A stretch of DNA of 37,261 nucleotides from Brumimicrobium oceani (GCF_003143775.1 NZ_QFRJ01000020.1:1-37261); one strand, 5' to 3'. Shown: positions 14,048 through 22,877, numbered from the stretch's first letter. The notes: generated by a model not told the origin, from the sequence alone. Translations and numbers: made by a program.

Positions 14048-16396
14048 CTATTTCAATCTATAAGGCTGAATTAAAAAAGTACTCAATAAAACAATTGTAA
14101 TAGAACTAATCGGCATGAGAATAGCTGCAAATAAGGGAGTTACGTATCCCAGAAATGCAAATGTAATTCCAAAGGTATTGTAGGTTAATGAAAAGTACAT
14201 ACAGATTCTTAAAACTCTTTTGGCATGCAATCCGAATTTAAAGAATTGCTTAAGGTTTTTAATTTTTTCGCTTTCAATGATCGCATCACATTTTGGGGTA
14301 AATCTGAATTCGTCTTCCGATACACTAATGCCGAGTTCTGCTTCTTCAAGCGCTTCGGAATCGTTGAGTCCATCCCCAATAAAAGCCACAACATCTCCAG
14401 ATTCGTTAAATTGAATGATGTGATTTTTTTTATCGGTAGGAGAGAGGTTGAAATGCATGGCAATGGGCTGTTCCAAGTCCGTAAATAGAGCTTCATCCGT
14501 GGATTGATCTCCTGATAGTAAGGTAACTTTATAATCTTTTTGTAATCGATTGATTTCTTCAATAATTCCCTCTCTTAATTGAGATTGAAATTTAAAGAAA
14601 CCGATTACTTTGTCATTTATACTCAAATAACTACCGCTTTCGTCGAATTTTTTTTGCGCATTTGTGAATTTAGCATTTCCAAGGCGAATCTTATCTCCAT
14701 TTGCAGTCTTCGCTTCAACTCCTTGCCCCGAGACCTCGTTATATTCTGTTATTGCGTCTACATGGTCTACTTTATCTTCCAAGAATTTCGTGATGCTTTT
14801 TGAATAAGGATGTGTTGATTGTCGGGTTAAAGCGAAGAGTTCCCCCATTAATTGGGATGATAATTCTTCTCCTTCGTAATTTACACCTTCAATTCTGTCT
14901 TTTGTTAAAGTCCCTGTTTTATCAAAAACAATGTGGTTGACTTTATTCATCTTTTGAATTTCGTGACTATTTCTAAAGTACAATCCCGATTTTCCAAGTT
15001 TTCTTAGCGCATTCCCATAAACAAAAGGGAAGGAAATAGCCAAGGCACACGGACAAGCAACCACCAATATTGCGGTTACAATTTCTAGAATTCTGCTGGG
15101 ATCAATAAAAGCCCAAATAATTGCAGCGGCTACCGATAAAACACCAACAATGATTAAGAAATATTTACTTAATATATTTTCTCTGTTTTGAACAATAGAC
15201 TTCGTTGTTTTGGCTGATTTATTCCAAATGCTGGCGAACTTACTTCTGTTGGTCGTGCTCAGAGCTTTTACTTCGATTGCGGAACCAATTAATTTACTTC
15301 CAGCATAAATTTTATCACCGTATTTTAAAGTCGCTAAATTAGCTTCTCCCGTGATGAAACTAGTATCTATTACTGCTTTTTTCGATGTTAACTCAGCATC
15401 ACAAGGAATGATTTCTTCATTAAAAATCTTCAAAATATCGTCCTTCTCTAAAGACTCTATTTTTACGACCTCTTCTTCTTTTGTGATTTGATTTATTCGG
15501 TGAACACCCAAAGGGAAATAGGCTTTTGGATCGTTATCGAAAGACATATTTCTGTAGGTTTTGGATTGAAACCATTTTCCTACTAAAAGAAAAAACACAA
15601 AACCCGTAAACGAGTCCATATAGCTGGCCCCTTCTTGCATCAAAATGGAAGAGGAACTCTTAGTGAAAAGTACAAGAATACCAATCGCCACAGGAATGTC
15701 TAGATTTAACTGTTTTGTACGAATAGCGGTGTATGCAGAAATAAAGTAACCAGAAGCGGAATATAGTAAAACAGGAATGGCCACTAATAAGGTGAGGTAA
15801 GCGGAGAAATTTCTAAAATTCTCAAACATGTCATCCAATCCCAAGTATTCTGGAAAAGACCACAGCATTACGTTTCCAAAGGCAAACCCTGCAACACCCA
15901 ATTGAAGAAGCAACTTTTTATCATAGCTGCTCTTGTTTTCTTTACCTCGTCGGAGCTCAGGTTTGTAGCCAATGCTTTCCAAAAGAGAAGCCACCTGAGA
16001 AAGTTTTCTTGATTTTTTGACTGTTAGAGCTAAAGTTCTTGCGGTAAAATTAGCTTCGCTTTCAACAATATCAGGGTTTAATTTTTGAAGGTTTTCAAGT
16101 AAATAAATACAGGAACTACAGTGAATAGCCGGTAAGAAAAATGTAACCATATAGATTTCATCATTCTGAAATTCAACAAAATCATCAAAGATTTCAGGAA
16201 CGTCTAATGCAGTGTATTTTGCATTTCCTTCATTATCGGGTTTTACTCCACTTTGCTCGTTAAACTCATAGAATTTATCTAACCCATTATCGCTTAAAAT
16301 CTCGTAAACAGTTAAACAACCGGAACAACAGAAGTCCTTATCTTCTTTTGAAATAGGTTTTCCAATTATCTTATCTCCACAATGATAGCATCCCAT
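14048..16396 (-). CDS. ccoI: Heavy-metal P-type ATPase CcoI/FixI (copper for cbb3 oxidase)
   Basis: A 782-residue P1B-type ATPase. The N-terminus has a Cys-rich zinc-ribbon-like segment (C3, C6, C23, C24, C27) typical of CcoI, then an HMA-like domain with CSSC (93-96). Membrane helices follow at about 165-280, the actuator motif TGEA (349-352), the transmembrane metal site CPC (448-450), the phosphorylation site DKTGTLT (492-498) and GDGLND (about 670). CcoI exports copper from the cytosol for assembly of the CuB site of cbb3 cytochrome oxidase. It follows hemN by 63 bases on the same strand. No ccoN, ccoO or ccoP lies in the window. Confidence 0.92.
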   Translation of the reverse strand: MGCYHCGDKIIGKPISKEDKDFCCSGCLTVYEILSDNGLDKFYEFNEQSGVKPDNEGNAKYTALDVPEIFDDFVEFQNDEIYMVTFFLPAIHCSSCIYLLENLQKLNPDIVESEANFTARTLALTVKKSRKLSQVASLLESIGYKPELRRGKENKSSYDKKLLLQLGVAGFAFGNVMLWSFPEYLGLDDMFENFRNFSAYLTLLVAIPVLLYSASGYFISAYTAIRTKQLNLDIPVAIGILVLFTKSSSSILMQEGASYMDSFTGFVFFLLVGKWFQSKTYRNMSFDNDPKAYFPLGVHRINQITKEEEVVKIESLEKDDILKIFNEEIIPCDAELTSKKAVIDTSFITGEANLATLKYGDKIYAGSKLIGSAIEVKALSTTNRSKFASIWNKSAKTTKSIVQNRENILSKYFLIIVGVLSVAAAIIWAFIDPSRILEIVTAILVVACPCALAISFPFVYGNALRKLGKSGLYFRNSHEIQKMNKVNHIVFDKTGTLTKDRIEGVNYEGEELSSQLMGELFALTRQSTHPYSKSITKFLEDKVDHVDAITEYNEVSGQGVEAKTANGDKIRLGNAKFTNAQKKFDESGSYLSINDKVIGFFKFQSQLREGIIEEINRLQKDYKVTLLSGDQSTDEALFTDLEQPIAMHFNLSPTDKKNHIIQFNESGDVVAFIGDGLNDSEALEEAELGISVSEDEFRFTPKCDAIIESEKIKNLKQFFKFGLHAKRVLRICMYFSLTYNTFGITFAFLGYVTPLFAAILMPISSITIVLLSTFLIQPYRLK

Positions 16397-16459
16397 ATTT
16401 GAACAACTTAAACTGAATAAAAACCAAAGATTTCGAAACTATTTACTCAATGGCCTCCA

Positions 16460-17812
16460 CTAAACCGACTTGCTAAACCTTCCTTGCGTTGGAATTTTAT
16501 TTGCGTAGGGATCCAATGTCATACATACATTACGAGAAAATGGTTTTCCATCCTCAGTAACTATAATTTCATTTTCATTCCATTCAATTATCCCATCTTT
16601 TTGGAATTCATCCAAGATTTCTTTGAATTGAGAAACATGAGTTTTCATCCATTCATCATTGGCAAAGCTAGTCTTAAATTGACACATTAATTGAGTTACG
16701 TGCTCTTTTAAAGTGGCATCTGTCTCAGAGTGTACATGACCTTTTACGACAGGTAACTCACCAGCATCAATCATGCCGTGGTAGCCCCTCGTGCTTTTTA
16801 CATTTTGAGCATAACCAAAGCCATATTCTGAAATCGCAGAAGCCCCCAAACCAATCATTCTGTCGGTTGTGTTTGTGGTATACCCCATGAAAGTTCTGTT
16901 GAGTGCTCCACCACGCAGCGCTTTCGCTAAAATATCTGTGGGTAAAGCAAAGTGATCCATTCCTATTTCAACATAACCGTGGGCCAACAACTGCTCCTTA
17001 GATTTGTCATAAAGTGCTTTCTTTTCATCTCCGGAAGGTAAATCTGCTTCAGAAAAACCACGCTGTCCTGTTCCTTTTACCCAAGGAACGTGAGCATAAG
17101 AATACAAGGAAATAGCATCGGGTTTTAAATGAATAGTTTTTGAAATAGTGTCCATCATATCCTCCATGGTTTGCATTGGAAGTCCAAATACTAAATCGTG
17201 ACTAATTGAAGTAAAACCGGCTTTCCTTGAAGCAATGGTGACTTTTTCAACAGTTTCAAAAGGTTGAATTCTATTGATGGCTTTTTGAACAATTGGGCTG
17301 TAAGATTGAACTCCAAAGCTAACGCGCCTGAAGCCTAAATCAAACAAAGTTTTTAATTGCTCGTCGCTTGTGTGATTAGGGTGACCCTCAAAACTAAATA
17401 AAGGGTTTGGTCCTGTTTTTACATTAATGGCCTCAATTAATCTTTTCAATTGTGCTGCGGCAAAGAAAGTTGGTGTTCCACCTCCTAAATGAATTTCATC
17501 AACTTGTATACTCTCTCCATTCAGTTTTTCATACATCTGCCATTCTTTAATTACGGCATCTATATAAGGTGCTTCAACGCTATGCTGTTTGGTGATATGC
17601 TTGTGACAGCCGCAAAATGTGCATAAACTTTCACAAAATGGGAGGTGAACGTAAACGCTGGTGCTGTGGTGTTTATTTTGTTCGGCTTTTATAAATAATG
17701 GTGCAAACTCCTCCGCAGAAAACTCCATTCTGTTCCAATCTAAAATGGTTGGATAAGAAGTATATCGTGGACTAGATACGTTATATTTATTGATTAACTC
17801 TTCACTTAACAT
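16460..17812 (-). CDS. hemN: Oxygen-independent coproporphyrinogen III oxidase
   Basis: A 450-residue radical SAM enzyme that converts coproporphyrinogen III to protoporphyrinogen IX without oxygen. The 4Fe-4S cluster motif is CESLCTFCGC (Cys60, 64, 67, with the extra Cys69 known in HemN). The N-terminal NVSSPRYTSYPT and GGGTPTFF (about 110-117), and the C-terminal HemN domain (DHFALP, GYTTNTTDRMIGLGASAIS) match true HemN rather than HemW. It heads a two-gene unit with ccoI, linking haem supply to microaerobic respiration. Confidence 0.95.
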   Translation of the reverse strand: MLSEELINKYNVSSPRYTSYPTILDWNRMEFSAEEFAPLFIKAEQNKHHSTSVYVHLPFCESLCTFCGCHKHITKQHSVEAPYIDAVIKEWQMYEKLNGESIQVDEIHLGGGTPTFFAAAQLKRLIEAINVKTGPNPLFSFEGHPNHTSDEQLKTLFDLGFRRVSFGVQSYSPIVQKAINRIQPFETVEKVTIASRKAGFTSISHDLVFGLPMQTMEDMMDTISKTIHLKPDAISLYSYAHVPWVKGTGQRGFSEADLPSGDEKKALYDKSKEQLLAHGYVEIGMDHFALPTDILAKALRGGALNRTFMGYTTNTTDRMIGLGASAISEYGFGYAQNVKSTRGYHGMIDAGELPVVKGHVHSETDATLKEHVTQLMCQFKTSFANDEWMKTHVSQFKEILDEFQKDGIIEWNENEIIVTEDGKPFSRNVCMTLDPYANKIPTQGRFSKSV

Positions 17813-17839
17813 AATCTCTCTTTAACTAAATTTCAATTG

Positions 17840-17871
17840 CAAATATCGTTTTAATTCAAGGAAGAAACAAA
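17840..17871 (-). promoter_or_regulatory. Possible promoter of hemN-ccoI
   Basis: On the minus strand, GATATTTG (17847-17840) is one mismatch from TAnnTTTG, and TTTG (17871-17868) lies 20 bases upstream. The hemN start is about 28 bases downstream. No clear FNR/CRP palindrome was seen. Confidence 0.4.
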
Positions 17872-17940
17872 TGATAAAAGTCAGTTTGGGAACACGTATT
17901 TGTTATCGACGTTGGGAAATGGTTTGAAAAATAAACAAAC

Positions 17941-17973
17941 AAAAAAAAGAGCCAACTGTATTAGCTGGCTCTT
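17941..17973 (-). terminator. Terminator of the second MscS gene
   Basis: AAGAGCCA (17947-17954) pairs with TGGCTCTT (17966-17973). On the minus strand a run of eight T follows the stem. It lies about 25 bases after the mscS stop. Confidence 0.85.
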
Positions 17974-17997
17974 AAAACTAGTTTTAAAAATAATTAT

Positions 17998-18960
17998 TTA
18001 TTCTTTGTTTGAATTTTCTGATTTACTTTTTTGAGAGTTCTGAGCTTTTTTAGGTTGCTGATTACCATTTCCAATAGTATCAAAATCAACAATCTCATTC
18101 AACTTTTCCCCACCTTTAATTCCAAAATCCAAAGTTCTAATTGGGAAAGGAATCATAATATCTTCTTTATCGAATGCTTTCTTAATAGAAATAATGGCTT
18201 CACTTTGACTTTTCAAGAAATCTAGTTGACTTTTAAATTCGACCCAAATCATAATTCTGAAATCAATAGAGCTTCCTCCAAAAGCTAAATAAACTAAATC
18301 AATATCTTTATCCTTATTGATGTTTGGTGTGTTTTCAACTGCCTTGATGGCAATGTCTCTAACGCGCTCCAAATCTTCTCCGTAGGATACACCTACATTT
18401 AAATCTATACGTTTATATGTGTTTTCAGAATCGTTGATTAATGGGTTCTGAAATAACATTTTATTCGGAATAATGACTTCCTGTCCTTGGAAAGAAGCGA
18501 TTTCGGTAGTACGAATACCAATGTGTTTAATTACTCCACTGTGTCCTTCACAATGGATTACCTGACCCACTTTAAAAGGGCGTTTAACCGCCATGAAAAA
18601 ACCAGCGATAAAGTTTGTGGCAATATCTTGAAAAGCAAAACCAAGCGCCAAACCTATAATACCTGCACCCGCTAATAAGGAGGACACTGTCTTGTCTAAG
18701 TTAAGTAAACTTAAAGCGGCAAAAGCCCCAATGGAAATAATGGCAATATATACAACCTTAGAAACTATTATTGAGAGGGATTGGTTGTTCAATGATTTTT
18801 GAAGTAACTTTTGAAAGAGATTTTTGATTATTCGACCTACAAAAACAAAAGCTACAAGTACTATAATGGCTAAAACGAAGTTGGGGAGCATTTTCACCAA
18901 ACCTTCTGTCCATCCAACTAACTTCTCTACTAAAATGTCGTAATATTTTTTAATTTCCAT
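17998..18960 (-). CDS. MscS-type mechanosensitive ion channel with charged tail
   Basis: A 320-residue MscS homologue. Membrane segments lie at about 24-44, 66-86 and 90-120. The pore helix is LLAGAGIIGLALGFAFQDI, followed by FIAGFFMAVKRPFKVGQVI and the beta domain with IPNKMLFQNPL. The C-terminal 30 or so residues (from about 290) are low-complexity, rich in Lys, Ser, Gln and Asn, and beyond the channel core. It differs clearly from the shorter MscS at 7221-8057, which lacks the tail. Transcribed alone and ended by the terminator at 17941-17973. Confidence 0.92.
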   Translation of the reverse strand: MEIKKYYDILVEKLVGWTEGLVKMLPNFVLAIIVLVAFVFVGRIIKNLFQKLLQKSLNNQSLSIIVSKVVYIAIISIGAFAALSLLNLDKTVSSLLAGAGIIGLALGFAFQDIATNFIAGFFMAVKRPFKVGQVIHCEGHSGVIKHIGIRTTEIASFQGQEVIIPNKMLFQNPLINDSENTYKRIDLNVGVSYGEDLERVRDIAIKAVENTPNINKDKDIDLVYLAFGGSSIDFRIMIWVEFKSQLDFLKSQSEAIISIKKAFDKEDIMIPFPIRTLDFGIKGGEKLNEIVDFDTIGNGNQQPKKAQNSQKSKSENSNKE

Positions 18961-19458
18961 AATGTTTTTTTGATTCCCAATTAAATTAACAAAAAACAGC
19001 GTTTCATACTGGTTTTTAGCATTTTTTTAGAAAATGAATTTGCGTGGTTTATTGATTATAAGCATTGATTTATAGATGTTTGAAGTTATTGCTACTATGG
19101 TTTTACGTATTCTAATTGCTTTGTTTATAGTGTTTTACCTAGATGATTTAGATGTGCTTGAATCTACAAATACTTCTGATTTTAGCGCTCATTTTCACAG
19201 GTTTATATTTGGTCGAATTTAAAATTGGGATGGGAAAAACTCAAAAGAATCAATGTTAAATTCTTTTTTTTTCCGGGCAAGCAGTGTTTCTATCGCGCCT
19301 ATGTAGTTTAATCTTTATCGTCTATTTCTTTTCTAATTAGAGCGTTTTATCCTTATTTGCATTTATGAACTTTTCGGTCAGAAGTGCTTTAGTGATGAAT
19401 ATAAGTTAAAACTGAAGACCACTTTCAATTCAGTGCATAATTGGTTTCTGATTCTTTG
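18961..19458. other. Intergenic region with a doubtful 48-codon frame
   Basis: About 500 bases between the starts of mscS and the end of oxyR on the minus strand. On the plus strand, ATG at 19076 opens 48 codons ending at 19222, starting MFEVIATMVLRILIALFIVF and then turning acidic. It would be a single-span membrane peptide, but no promoter, ribosome site or terminator supports it. The remainder has no recognisable gene or RNA. Confidence 0.4.
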
Positions 19459-20385
19459 TTAAGATCCTTCCCAAGGCAAAAGCTCAACATTCTCCAAGAG
19501 CTTATTTTTACCGCTTTTACTTCTCTGAATAATCCTCATGATTTTCACTATATCCTCTTTTTTGGTGTTTCGTTTGAGATGTAAACCAATGATTTGACGA
19601 ATTGGAGTATGGTCTACCACTTTCTTCAAGTCTTCTGGATTCAGATTTAAATGAGGAATGTAGTACTGAGGAACCAAAGTGTATCCACCTTGTTGTTCTA
19701 CCATTTGGGTCAATAAATGTAGATTTCCTCCTTCATAATTCCATTCAGATTTTTTTGCACTATCTAATTTACAAAAATTGATCATTTGTGTCCTTAAACA
19801 ATTGCCTGGCGAAAGCAGCCAAGGATATTCATTTTCTAGTTCTTCTAGCTTTATGGTGTGGTTTTTAATATTCGGGGCATAAATCAAAACTTCTTCGTTA
19901 AAGAGTATTTGCTGATCTAGATTGGAGTCTTCCACAGGACCTGCCATAATCCCAAAGTCTATTGTCTTTTCTTTTAAGGCAGTCAAAAGGTTGGGGGAAG
20001 TTAATTCACTAATGTCTAAGTGTACATCTCCAATCTCATCTTGCCATTTTGCGTATAACTCGGGAACAAGATAATTCGAAATAGTGGGGATTATTCCAAT
20101 TCTGATTTCTGCCTTGTAGGTTCCTTTCAATCTTTGAATTTGAATGTCTAGCTCATCATAAGCTTGTTGAATTGCAGATAATTTTGGGTAAAGTTGTTTG
20201 CCCGCCTTTGTTAAAGAAATGGGATTACTATCTCTATTTATAATCTTGTATCCAAGCGTGTCTTCAGCCTTTTTAAGTTGCATGGATAGTGTAGGTTGAG
20301 TAACGTGACAAGCGTCTGCTGCCCTTTGAAAGTTCTTGTGTTTCAAAAGGGCGAAAATGTAGGAGAGTTGCACTGGAGAAATCAT
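19459..20385 (-). CDS. oxyR: OxyR-type peroxide-sensing LysR regulator
   Basis: A 308-residue LysR-type regulator. The winged HTH is at 3-65 (FQRAADACHVTQPTLSMQLK). The peroxide-sensing pair is Cys196 and Cys205 in GNCLRTQMINFC, the same nine-residue spacing as Cys199-Cys208 of E. coli OxyR, within a recognisable CLRxQ context. On H2O2 it forms a disulfide and activates antioxidant genes. The frame remains open 34 codons further upstream, but the ATG at 20385 (MISPVQLSYIF) matches the family start. It is divergent from ahpC, so the 176-base shared region should contain its binding site. Confidence 0.95.
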   Translation of the reverse strand: MISPVQLSYIFALLKHKNFQRAADACHVTQPTLSMQLKKAEDTLGYKIINRDSNPISLTKAGKQLYPKLSAIQQAYDELDIQIQRLKGTYKAEIRIGIIPTISNYLVPELYAKWQDEIGDVHLDISELTSPNLLTALKEKTIDFGIMAGPVEDSNLDQQILFNEEVLIYAPNIKNHTIKLEELENEYPWLLSPGNCLRTQMINFCKLDSAKKSEWNYEGGNLHLLTQMVEQQGGYTLVPQYYIPHLNLNPEDLKKVVDHTPIRQIIGLHLKRNTKKEDIVKIMRIIQRSKSGKNKLLENVELLPWEGS

Positions 20386-20444
20386 ATAGATAAAGTTTAT
20401 GTAAATATAATTATAATTGATAAAAACAATGAGAAAAGATGAGT

Positions 20445-20452
20445 TATCTTTG
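20445..20452 (+). promoter_or_regulatory. -7 promoter box of ahpC
   Basis: TATCTTTG is a perfect TAnnTTTG box about 110 bases ahead of the ahpC start in the oxyR-ahpC divergent region. The best TTG upstream (20417-20419) is 25 bases away, longer than usual. A weak -33 would fit a promoter that depends on activation by OxyR. Confidence 0.55.
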
Positions 20453-20561
20453 CAGTGTCGATACGAAATATGCTTGTTAAAATTCAAACAATTTTGAAGT
20501 ATGAAACAAGAAAATTCTTATCTTCAAAGAAATAATAGTAACTAATAAAAATTAAATAATT

Positions 20562-21200
20562 ATGTCAATAGTAGGAAAAACTTTTCCAGACATCCAAGTG
20601 GATGCAATGAATGAAATGGGGGATACGTTCAAAATCAATATCCTTGAAGAAGCGAAGAAAAACAAGAAGAAAGTTTGTTTATTCTGGTACCCAAAAGACT
20701 TTACTTATGTATGTCCAACAGAGCTTCATGCATTTCAAGCGAAATTGAAAGAGTTTGAAGACAAAAACACAATCGTTATTGGTGCTTCATGTGACACACC
20801 AGAGGTACACTTTGCATGGTTGAGCACAGCAAAAGATAACGGAGGAATCGAAGGTGTAACTTACCCACTGGTTGCAGATTCAAACCGTAACTTAGCAAAT
20901 ATGTTGGATATCTTGGACATTCAGTCTGAAACGTACAACGAGGCTACAGATTCTTTCATTTTAGAAGGAGACAACGTAACTTACCGTGCTACATACCTAA
21001 TTGATGAGGAGGGTACAGTATTCCATGAAGGAGTAAACCACATGCCAGTTGGACGTAATGTAAACGAATACCTGCGTTTGATTGATGCTTATGCTCACGT
21101 TCAAACACATGGTGAAGTTTGTCCAGCGAACTGGGAAGAAGGAAGTCAAGCAATGAGTGCAGACAGTAAAGGTACTGCAGAATATTTAAAAAATAACTAA
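20562..21200 (+). CDS. ahpC: Peroxiredoxin, AhpC-type 2-Cys
   Basis: A 212-residue 2-Cys peroxiredoxin that reduces H2O2 and organic peroxides. The peroxidatic Cys51 lies in FTYVCPTE and the resolving Cys187 in EVCPANW; Thr48 and an arginine downstream complete the site. The C-terminal extension after the resolving Cys is typical of the eukaryote-like/bacterial AhpC class. It is the first gene of ahpC-thioredoxin-DUF6952; the thioredoxin starts one base after its stop, and no AhpF is present, so that thioredoxin is the probable reductant. Divergent oxyR is the likely activator. Confidence 0.95.
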   Translation: MSIVGKTFPDIQVDAMNEMGDTFKINILEEAKKNKKKVCLFWYPKDFTYVCPTELHAFQAKLKEFEDKNTIVIGASCDTPEVHFAWLSTAKDNGGIEGVTYPLVADSNRNLANMLDILDIQSETYNEATDSFILEGDNVTYRATYLIDEEGTVFHEGVNHMPVGRNVNEYLRLIDAYAHVQTHGEVCPANWEEGSQAMSADSKGTAEYLKNN

Positions 21201-21201
21201 G

Positions 21202-21519
21202 ATGGCATTTGTAGAATTAGACACAGATACTTTACAGGACGAGGTTTCTGGCAACGGAACTGTTCTTGTTCAGTACTCTGCTGGGTGGTGTGGTAACTGC
21301 CGAATAATGAAACCAAAATTCAAGAAGTTTTCGCAAGATCACGAGGATGTAAAATTCGTTGTAATTGACGCGGAGAAAAATCCTGAATCTCGAAAGTTAG
21401 CAAACGTAACGAATTTACCAACATTTGCAGCTTTTAAGAATGGTGAGTTAATTCAGCAGACACAAACAAACAAAACAGAAGTATTAAAAACATTTATCGA
21501 TGAGACTACCAGTAATTAA
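21202..21519 (+). CDS. Thioredoxin family protein (WCGNC active site)
   Basis: A 105-residue thioredoxin fold with active-site WCGNC (Cys30, Cys33) and the cis-proline loop NLPTF (Pro73). The CGNC variant differs from the CGPC of standard thioredoxin, which should shift its redox potential and partner choice. Its start is one base after the ahpC stop and its end overlaps the next gene by 20 bases, so the three are translationally coupled. Most likely the dedicated electron donor to the adjacent peroxiredoxin. Confidence 0.92.
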   Translation: MAFVELDTDTLQDEVSGNGTVLVQYSAGWCGNCRIMKPKFKKFSQDHEDVKFVVIDAEKNPESRKLANVTNLPTFAAFKNGELIQQTQTNKTEVLKTFIDETTSN

Positions 21520-21760
21520 ACACATTTCTACCTTTATTGAGGAGAATGACGAAGATTTTGTAAATGAAACAATTGAAACATTAGAAAATCTTACAGAGCT
21601 TTCGTCAATGAAAGATGAAGAACTTGACGTAATTGGAGAATTACTTTCCAATATGTACGGCGCAATCGAAGTCAATAAAATGATGAGAGAAGAAGGCGTT
21701 TCCCAAAGAGATGCAGCCAATAAGTTCATGAAACGTGTAACGGGTTCAATCGATACTTGA
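21500..21760 (+). CDS. DUF6952-type small acidic protein
   Basis: An 86-residue acidic, helix-rich protein without Cys or membrane segments. The pattern LPVIKHISTFIEENDEDFV, then ETLENLTELSSMKDEELDVI and GELLSNMYGAIEV matches what I recall as DUF6952, a Bacteroidota family nearly always found after peroxiredoxin and thioredoxin. Its function is unknown. The 20-base overlap with the thioredoxin gene and the terminator 24 bases later place it as the last member of the OxyR-linked operon. Confidence 0.85.
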   Translation: MRLPVIKHISTFIEENDEDFVNETIETLENLTELSSMKDEELDVIGELLSNMYGAIEVNKMMREEGVSQRDAANKFMKRVTGSIDT

Positions 21761-21783
21761 GATTAGTATTTTAAAACTTTATA

Positions 21784-21819
21784 AAAGAGATCATTCGAAA
21801 GGGTGGTCTCTTTTTTTTG
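21784..21819 (+). terminator. Terminator of the ahpC operon
   Basis: AAAGAGATCA (21784-21793) pairs with TGGTCTCTTT (21803-21812) through one G-U pair over a short loop, followed by an eight-T run. It begins 24 bases after the last stop codon. Confidence 0.9.
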
Positions 21820-22543
21820 TGCAATAGAATTTTACTTTATCGAAAAACTCGATATTCATAGTCGTTTCCCTATTTTCAATTCTATACGATGCATAGCATG
21901 AACCATTGAAGATTTACTGCCATTCAGGAGTTCGGTGATGCTCATTATGGAACGCGGATGACGCAGGTGCTAAGGCAACGCAGGTTTCCACGGATTTTTT
22001 AAGTATTGCTAATTATTAAAAAAATCAGTTTTTAATCAGCGTTCCATTAAAGTCCAACCAAAAAGATCAATCAAAGCTTTTGGATTTTCGTTTTTGATAA
22101 AGCTTACTATTCTCCAAAAAGTATGTATAGGAGAGGAAATACTTTTGACACCAGAAAGCTCTCAAATGGGGGGGGGGAGTTAATTGCTTCTAATGTGAGT
22201 TCAGAGAATTGCACAACCCTAAAATTTGTAAAACAAGCACTGAGCTATTTGGGCTGATTTAAATTTTTAGGAGAGACTGTTCAATAAAAATAGGGTCTAA
22301 CTTTTTATTTGATGTGATTCTGAAAACGCCGTGATTTTTTGGAGAAAAATGAATTTTTATGAAAAAAACAGAGTGGATTTACTAAAAAACACTAAAAAAC
22401 TACTCGTTTTATTAGTTTTTCATCCTATTTTTTGAGTTTAAGGATTATAAGTCTTATCTTGCGCCCGAATCACAATACATTGAGTTATCGGACTAGTAAG
22501 AATCGTAAGAAAAAGTAAATTAGAAAACAGGTATCACCGAAAT
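21820..22543. other. Non-coding region with dispersed repeat remnants and a G10 run
   Basis: About 720 bases with no credible gene. At 21951-22000 the sequence AACGCGGATGACGCAG, with related ACGCAGG and CACGGATTTTT units, resembles the ACGCGGAT/ACGCAGAT interspersed repeats of Bacteroidota genomes. A run of ten G occurs at 22168-22177 in otherwise AT-rich DNA; the ATG at its left edge stops after five codons in the present phase. The right part contains the promoter of the small gene at 22544. Confidence 0.6.
22431..22461 (+). promoter_or_regulatory. Probable promoter of the 49-residue gene
   Basis: TTTG (22431-22434) is followed after 20 bases by TATCTTG (22455-22461), close to the TTTG-N19/20-TAnnTTTG arrangement. 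The small gene starts about 80 bases downstream. Confidence 0.4.
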
Positions 22544-22693
22544 ATGGGGACCATTTGTGTACAAGTAACGCGTATTCAAAAAGTATTCATGGGTATTCCT
22601 TTTGAAACAGTATATAAATATGGTCAAACATACACTGGCGAAGTGAAGGACTGTGAGGAGTGTGTTATCTCAAAGGTTGAATTAAGTTATTAA
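22544..22693 (+). CDS. 49-residue CxxC-containing protein, unknown
   Basis: A small gene starting MGTICVQVTRIQKVFMGIPF and ending with KDCEECVISKVELSY. It has three cysteines, two of them as a CEEC pair near the C-terminus, which suits metal binding or disulfide chemistry. No signal peptide or membrane helix. Evidence that it is real: a promoter-like element at 22431-22461, a good ATG, an independent terminator 24 bases after the stop (22717-22746), and no competing gene. I do not recognise a family. Confidence 0.6.
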   Translation: MGTICVQVTRIQKVFMGIPFETVYKYGQTYTGEVKDCEECVISKVELSY

Positions 22694-22716
22694 TATTAAA
22701 TATCCTTAGGGAAATA

Positions 22717-22746
22717 AAAGGTCAGGCTTTGTCTGGCCTTTTTTTT
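22717..22746 (+). terminator. Terminator of the 49-residue gene
   Basis: AAGGTCAG (22718-22725) pairs with CTGGCCTT (22733-22740) with one G-U pair over a short loop, followed by six more T after the stem. Confidence 0.85.
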
Positions 22747-22794
22747 GTGTCCTTATTTGCAGGGATGTTATGTATACCACTGCAAAATTGCACA

Positions 22795-22825
22795 CAAAAA
22801 AGAGGATCACATTTCTGCAATCCTC
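22795..22825 (-). terminator. Probable terminator of gcvT
   Basis: On the minus strand GAGGAT (22825-22820) pairs with ATCCTC (22807-22802) and is followed by six T. It lies about 110 bases after the gcvT stop, beyond a palindromic repeat. Confidence 0.7.
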
Positions 22826-22877
22826 GTTCTAATTTTATTTATGAATATTCAATTTGTTTTCAATGTTTAATCCGTTG

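Noticed and set aside
13986-14048. A coding frame reading VISDGPVHLFSGWSEVYHDK just after ccoI
   Set aside because: It looks protein-like but has only GTG or ATT starts, about 20 codons and no support; the overlapping micro-peptide with an ATG is the better candidate.
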